Assembly (NCBI GenBank): GCA_029246685.1 | Contig: JAQWMR010000016.1 | Span: 372,001 to 436,000, forward strand | DNA: 64,000 nt | Source of the DNA: Acidimicrobiales bacterium | GTDB lineage: Bacteria; Actinomycetota; Acidimicrobiia; Acidimicrobiales; Aldehydirespiratoraceae | Direction: 5' to 3' | Shown: in pieces, positions 61,584 to 64,000 of the stretch | Layout: every line of letters starts with the position of its first letter | Position numbering within the stretch: position 1 is the stretch's first letter | Made by a program: the position numbers and the translations under genes | Notes under the pieces: model-generated | What the model was told of the DNA's origin: nothing | Database searches by the model: none | Seen by the model: only the letters and a program-made list of their open reading frames with translations

Positions 61584-62362
61584 CAGAGGACGACGGAGGG
61601 GTCCGGCACGAGATCCCGGGCGAGCCACTGGAACTGGCGCCAGCCGACGTGCCACGGACCGAGCGTGGCGGCGACTTCTTTGGCCGCCTCGTCGCTGATC
61701 GGCTTGGGATCGGTGGCCTTCACGTGGACCTCGGCGACTCGCTCGGCCATCACGAACCAGCCGACCGCCTCGGCCGGCGAGTGGCCACCGGTCAGCAAGC
61801 CATGGTTGCGCAGGATGCACACCTTGTTCGAGCCCATTGCGGCGGCGATTCGGTAGCCGCCATCGGTCGTGAGGACCTCGAGGTCTTCGCCCTCGTACAG
61901 GCCTTGGTCGAACACGAGGGCGCACGATTCCTGGCTGATCGCCTGGAACGGTTCGGCGTTGGCTGACCACGGCGTGCCGTAACCGGTGTGCGTGTGGGCA
62001 GCCGAGACCAGATCCGGGTTCGACGCAAGGATCGGCCCGTGGATGCAGTACCCGGCGTGATTCACGCCGTTCTCCGTGGGGCCCATCACGCCTTCGCCGT
62101 CCGGGCCGATCAGCGTGAGGTTGTCGACAGTCGCTGCCCAGAACGGGATTCCGTAGCCGAGCACCCAGAAGTGGTCGGTCAGAATCGGATCCCGGGCGGT
62201 GATGTGGCCATCGCCCAGCTGGCCCCAGTGCATCTTGGCGAAGATGCGGTAGCCAATCGCGGTCTCCCACTTTCGGAGACGACGGAGATCCTCGAGGTCA
62301 TCGACCTCGGGCGGCTCCATGTCGTAGGTGATGTCGGGATATCGGTCGAGCACCAGCGCCAT
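61583..62362 (-). CDS. Class II aldolase/adducin-family protein
   Basis: A 259-residue protein of the class II aldolase fold (fuculose-phosphate aldolase-like). Zinc ligands in AAHTHTGYG and the later ILRNHGLLTGG His; catalytic-face residues around A-K-M-H-W-G-Q-L-G-D-G-H. Substrate unknown. Its stop overlaps the ATG of the broken hydrolase gene, so they were one operon. Confidence 0.85.
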   Translation of the reverse strand: MALVLDRYPDITYDMEPPEVDDLEDLRRLRKWETAIGYRIFAKMHWGQLGDGHITARDPILTDHFWVLGYGIPFWAATVDNLTLIGPDGEGVMGPTENGVNHAGYCIHGPILASNPDLVSAAHTHTGYGTPWSANAEPFQAISQESCALVFDQGLYEGEDLEVLTTDGGYRIAAAMGSNKVCILRNHGLLTGGHSPAEAVGWFVMAERVAEVHVKATDPKPISDEAAKEVAATLGPWHVGWRQFQWLARDLVPDPSVVL

Positions 62363-62417
62363 GATCGCCAGCGTAGAGCCCGGCTCTGGCGCCGGGAAGA
62401 TTCAGATACCCAATGTC

Positions 62418-62912
62418 TCAAATACCCAATGCCTGCTGGTCCTGCTCGTGGTTGAGCAACCACCGCTTCATATCGAGGCCGCCAGCGAACCCGGTCAGCG
62501 ACCCGTTGGCCCCGACAATGCGGTGACACGGGAGGATGACCGGGATCGGGTTGCGTCCGTTGGCCGCGCCGACGGCACGAAAGGCGCCCGGTCGCCCGAT
62601 CGCCTCGGCCTGCTCGCCGTATGACCGGGTTTCGCCGTACGGGACTGCAGCAAGGGCTCGCCACGCCTCGACCTGAAAGTCGGTGCCTCGGAGGTCGAGG
62701 GGGACGTCGAACTCGCGTCGCTCCCCGGCAAAGTACTCGCCGAGCTGAACCGCAGCCCGTTCGAGCGTCGGATCATCGTTGGTCGAGGACAGGTCGGGGG
62801 GCAGACCCACGTCAACCGGCGTGTCGCCCGGGAACAGCACGTGGCTGAGACCGGCATCGGAGCCGACGAGCGTCAGCTCGCCGATCGGGCTATCGAGGTG
62901 GCGCACGTTCAT
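62418..62912 (-). CDS. ogt: Methylated-DNA-[protein]-cysteine methyltransferase
   Basis: A 164-residue O6-alkylguanine repair protein. The active-site motif is VILPCHRIVGANGSLTGFAG (PCHR acceptor Cys), preceded by the helix-turn-helix GAFRAVGAANGRNPIP. The N-terminal MNVRHLDSPIGELTLVGSD is the usual start. Overlaps the AlkA-like gene by 23 bases, so they form one alkylation-repair operon. Confidence 0.93.
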   Translation of the reverse strand: MNVRHLDSPIGELTLVGSDAGLSHVLFPGDTPVDVGLPPDLSSTNDDPTLERAAVQLGEYFAGERREFDVPLDLRGTDFQVEAWRALAAVPYGETRSYGEQAEAIGRPGAFRAVGAANGRNPIPVILPCHRIVGANGSLTGFAGGLDMKRWLLNHEQDQQALGI

Positions 62913-64000
62913 GAGGGCTCCAGTGTTCTTGGGACGAGAGGCTCGTCCAGAGGTGTTGGGCGGCGAGGGAACGGTGCGGGCTCCAGACGGCCGCAATCTC
63001 TTCGACTTCCGCTGCTGTCGGCGGTTCGTCGCGTCCGAGCATCCGGCCGACGGCGTGGCGGATGCCGAGGTCGCCGACCGGGATGACATCGGGGTCTCGG
63101 GTGGCGCGCATCGCCACGACGTCCGCGGTCCATGGACCGATGCCCTTCACGCCGAGGAGCTGCTCACGCACGTGGTCGCCGGCCGCGAGGTCGACCGTTC
63201 CGTCGACCACTGCCCGGGCGAGCGCTCTGATCGTCGCCACGCGTGAGCCGGGCATGCCGAGGCCTTCCGCCGCCAGGTCGACCAGCGAGTCGGCCGTCGG
63301 GAACAGCCGATCGAGCCCGAGGACGTTGCCCGGCAGTTGTGCCCCATGGCGTTCGACGATCCGGCCGGTGATGGTGGTCGCCCCGACCACCGAAACTTGC
63401 TGGCCGACGATGACGCGAACCGCGGTCTCGAAACGGTCCCAGCCGCCGATGACCCGCAATCCGGGTTGGACGCGCACGGCTGGAGCGAGCAGCGGGTCGG
63501 CCAGCAGGTGCTGCTCGGCCGCATGGACGTCGTCATCGAGACCGAACATCGTGCGGATGCGAGCGACGTCGTCGATGATCGAGTCGAAGGTCGGCAAGTG
63601 AGCGGTGAGTTCGAGATGTGGGTCGTCCCCGCCGAGGTCGACCTCGATCACGCCGGGATTCCCACAGACCTCGAGAGTGCGTCGATAGACGGCATCCTCG
63701 ACGAGCTCTACTCCGGGCGTCAGCCGTGGCTCGAGGTGCCCGAGCGCGGCATCGCGATCCAACGGCTCGACGAACGGCAGCCGCAGGCGGAGACCGCCGT
63801 CGGCAATCAGTACATCGCCGACGCGGCGCTTGCGCCGAAGCTCGCTTGGCGGGAAGCGGAAGATCGACTCGACGACCCGGTTCATCTGACGAACGCTGCC
63901 GAATCCTGCAGCGCCCGCAACGACCGGCATCGAGAGGTCCGTTTCATCGAGTAGCCGTCGGGCGAAGTGAACCCGACGAGAACGCCCGACGAACGCCGGT
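62890..64000 (-). CDS. Ada/AlkA-like DNA-3-methyladenine glycosylase (partial)
   Basis: The frame is open to the window end, so the N-terminus is missing. The first visible part, V-H-F-A-R-R-L-L-D-E-T-D-L-S then AGFGSVRQMNRVVESIFRFP, is an AraC-type HTH such as in Ada; it is followed by the AlkA N-terminal domain and the HhH-GPD domain (LLGVKGIGPWTADVVAMRAT, V-I-P-V-G-D-L-G with the catalytic Asp). It removes alkylated bases and probably autoregulates. Runs with ogt. Confidence 0.9.
   Translation of the reverse strand, partial: PAFVGRSRRVHFARRLLDETDLSMPVVAGAAGFGSVRQMNRVVESIFRFPPSELRRKRRVGDVLIADGGLRLRLPFVEPLDRDAALGHLEPRLTPGVELVEDAVYRRTLEVCGNPGVIEVDLGGDDPHLELTAHLPTFDSIIDDVARIRTMFGLDDDVHAAEQHLLADPLLAPAVRVQPGLRVIGGWDRFETAVRVIVGQQVSVVGATTITGRIVERHGAQLPGNVLGLDRLFPTADSLVDLAAEGLGMPGSRVATIRALARAVVDGTVDLAAGDHVREQLLGVKGIGPWTADVVAMRATRDPDVIPVGDLGIRHAVGRMLGRDEPPTAAEVEEIAAVWSPHRSLAAQHLWTSLSSQEHWSPHERAPPR

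Noticed and set aside
1..64000. tRNA, rRNA or riboswitch genes
   Set aside because: No tRNA-like TpsiC (GGTTCGAATCC-type) arms, rRNA or riboswitch cores were seen by eye; a tRNA/RNA-family search could change this.

Overview
This is a high-GC, gene-dense stretch of bacterial chromosome with many GTG starts and many 4-base ATGA/GTGA gene overlaps. It looks actinobacterial. The evidence is a bacterial proteasome activator (Bpa) gene, an F420-type (LLM) oxidoreductase, a deazaflavin-dependent nitroreductase-like protein, many lipoproteins with a lipobox followed by acidic or Thr/Pro linkers, and a heterotetrameric sarcosine oxidase. A marine or soil Acidimicrobiia-like lineage is my best guess; no rRNA or other marker fixes it. 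I saw no tRNA, rRNA or CRISPR array.

Layout. 0-5 kb: membrane proteins (BrkB, TerC), a macro-domain protein and a secreted CocE-type hydrolase. 5.1-9.4 kb: a tightly overlapping minus-strand glycerol-phosphate operon (GlpD, AGPS-like FAD oxidase, FGGY kinase). 9.5-15.9 kb: MFS transporter, nitroreductase-like protein, DUF429 protein, a frameshifted lipoprotein, an SDR and an HSL-type esterase. 15.9-18.5 kb: a graveyard of mobile-element parts (tyrosine integrase, serine recombinase, two copies of an excisionase-like HTH gene, a 9-bp tandem repeat) that ends at a junction between cyclase and sigma-factor fragments. 18.5-28.8 kb: alpha/beta hydrolases including a haloalkane dehalogenase, an acyl-CoA-dehydrogenase-like oxidase, a 2OG-Fe(II) oxygenase, a 3-hydroxyisobutyrate-dehydrogenase-like enzyme, YceH (broken), a DUF2855 protein and a PLP lyase. 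28.8-39 kb: EngB, an aldo/keto reductase, FKBP, a P450, an RDD protein, TypA/BipA, and a coupled pair of large hydrolase-fold lipoproteins of which the second has lost its catalytic motifs. 39-52.5 kb: Bpa, methyltransferase, GDPD lipoprotein, deaminase, TauD-like dioxygenase, a CAP/S-layer pseudogene, a sterol-desaturase/ABC-ATPase chimera, sulfotransferase, MFS, LLM oxidoreductase, SDR and HAD phosphatase. 52.5-57.4 kb: soxBDAG. 58.9-61 kb: malate synthase G. 61-64 kb: a disrupted hydrolase behind a class II aldolase, then an Ogt/AlkA alkylation-repair pair running off the window end.

How genes may work together. GlpD, the FAD oxidase and the kinase probably handle glycerol or glycerol-3-phosphate. 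SoxBDAG demethylates sarcosine to glycine with capture of the C1 unit on tetrahydrofolate. Malate synthase G assimilates glyoxylate. Ogt and the Ada/AlkA-like glycosylase form an alkylation-repair unit.

The most unusual features are the translationally coupled active/inactive hydrolase lipoproteins (34.9-38.8 kb), a small family of GTC(T/A)GAC-centred palindromes, one of which lies inside a broken hydrolase gene, two divergent gene pairs whose start codons overlap in a CATG, and a strikingly high number of broken genes. Some of those breaks are real decay (in-frame nonsense, domain junctions); others are single-base indels that could be sequencing errors.
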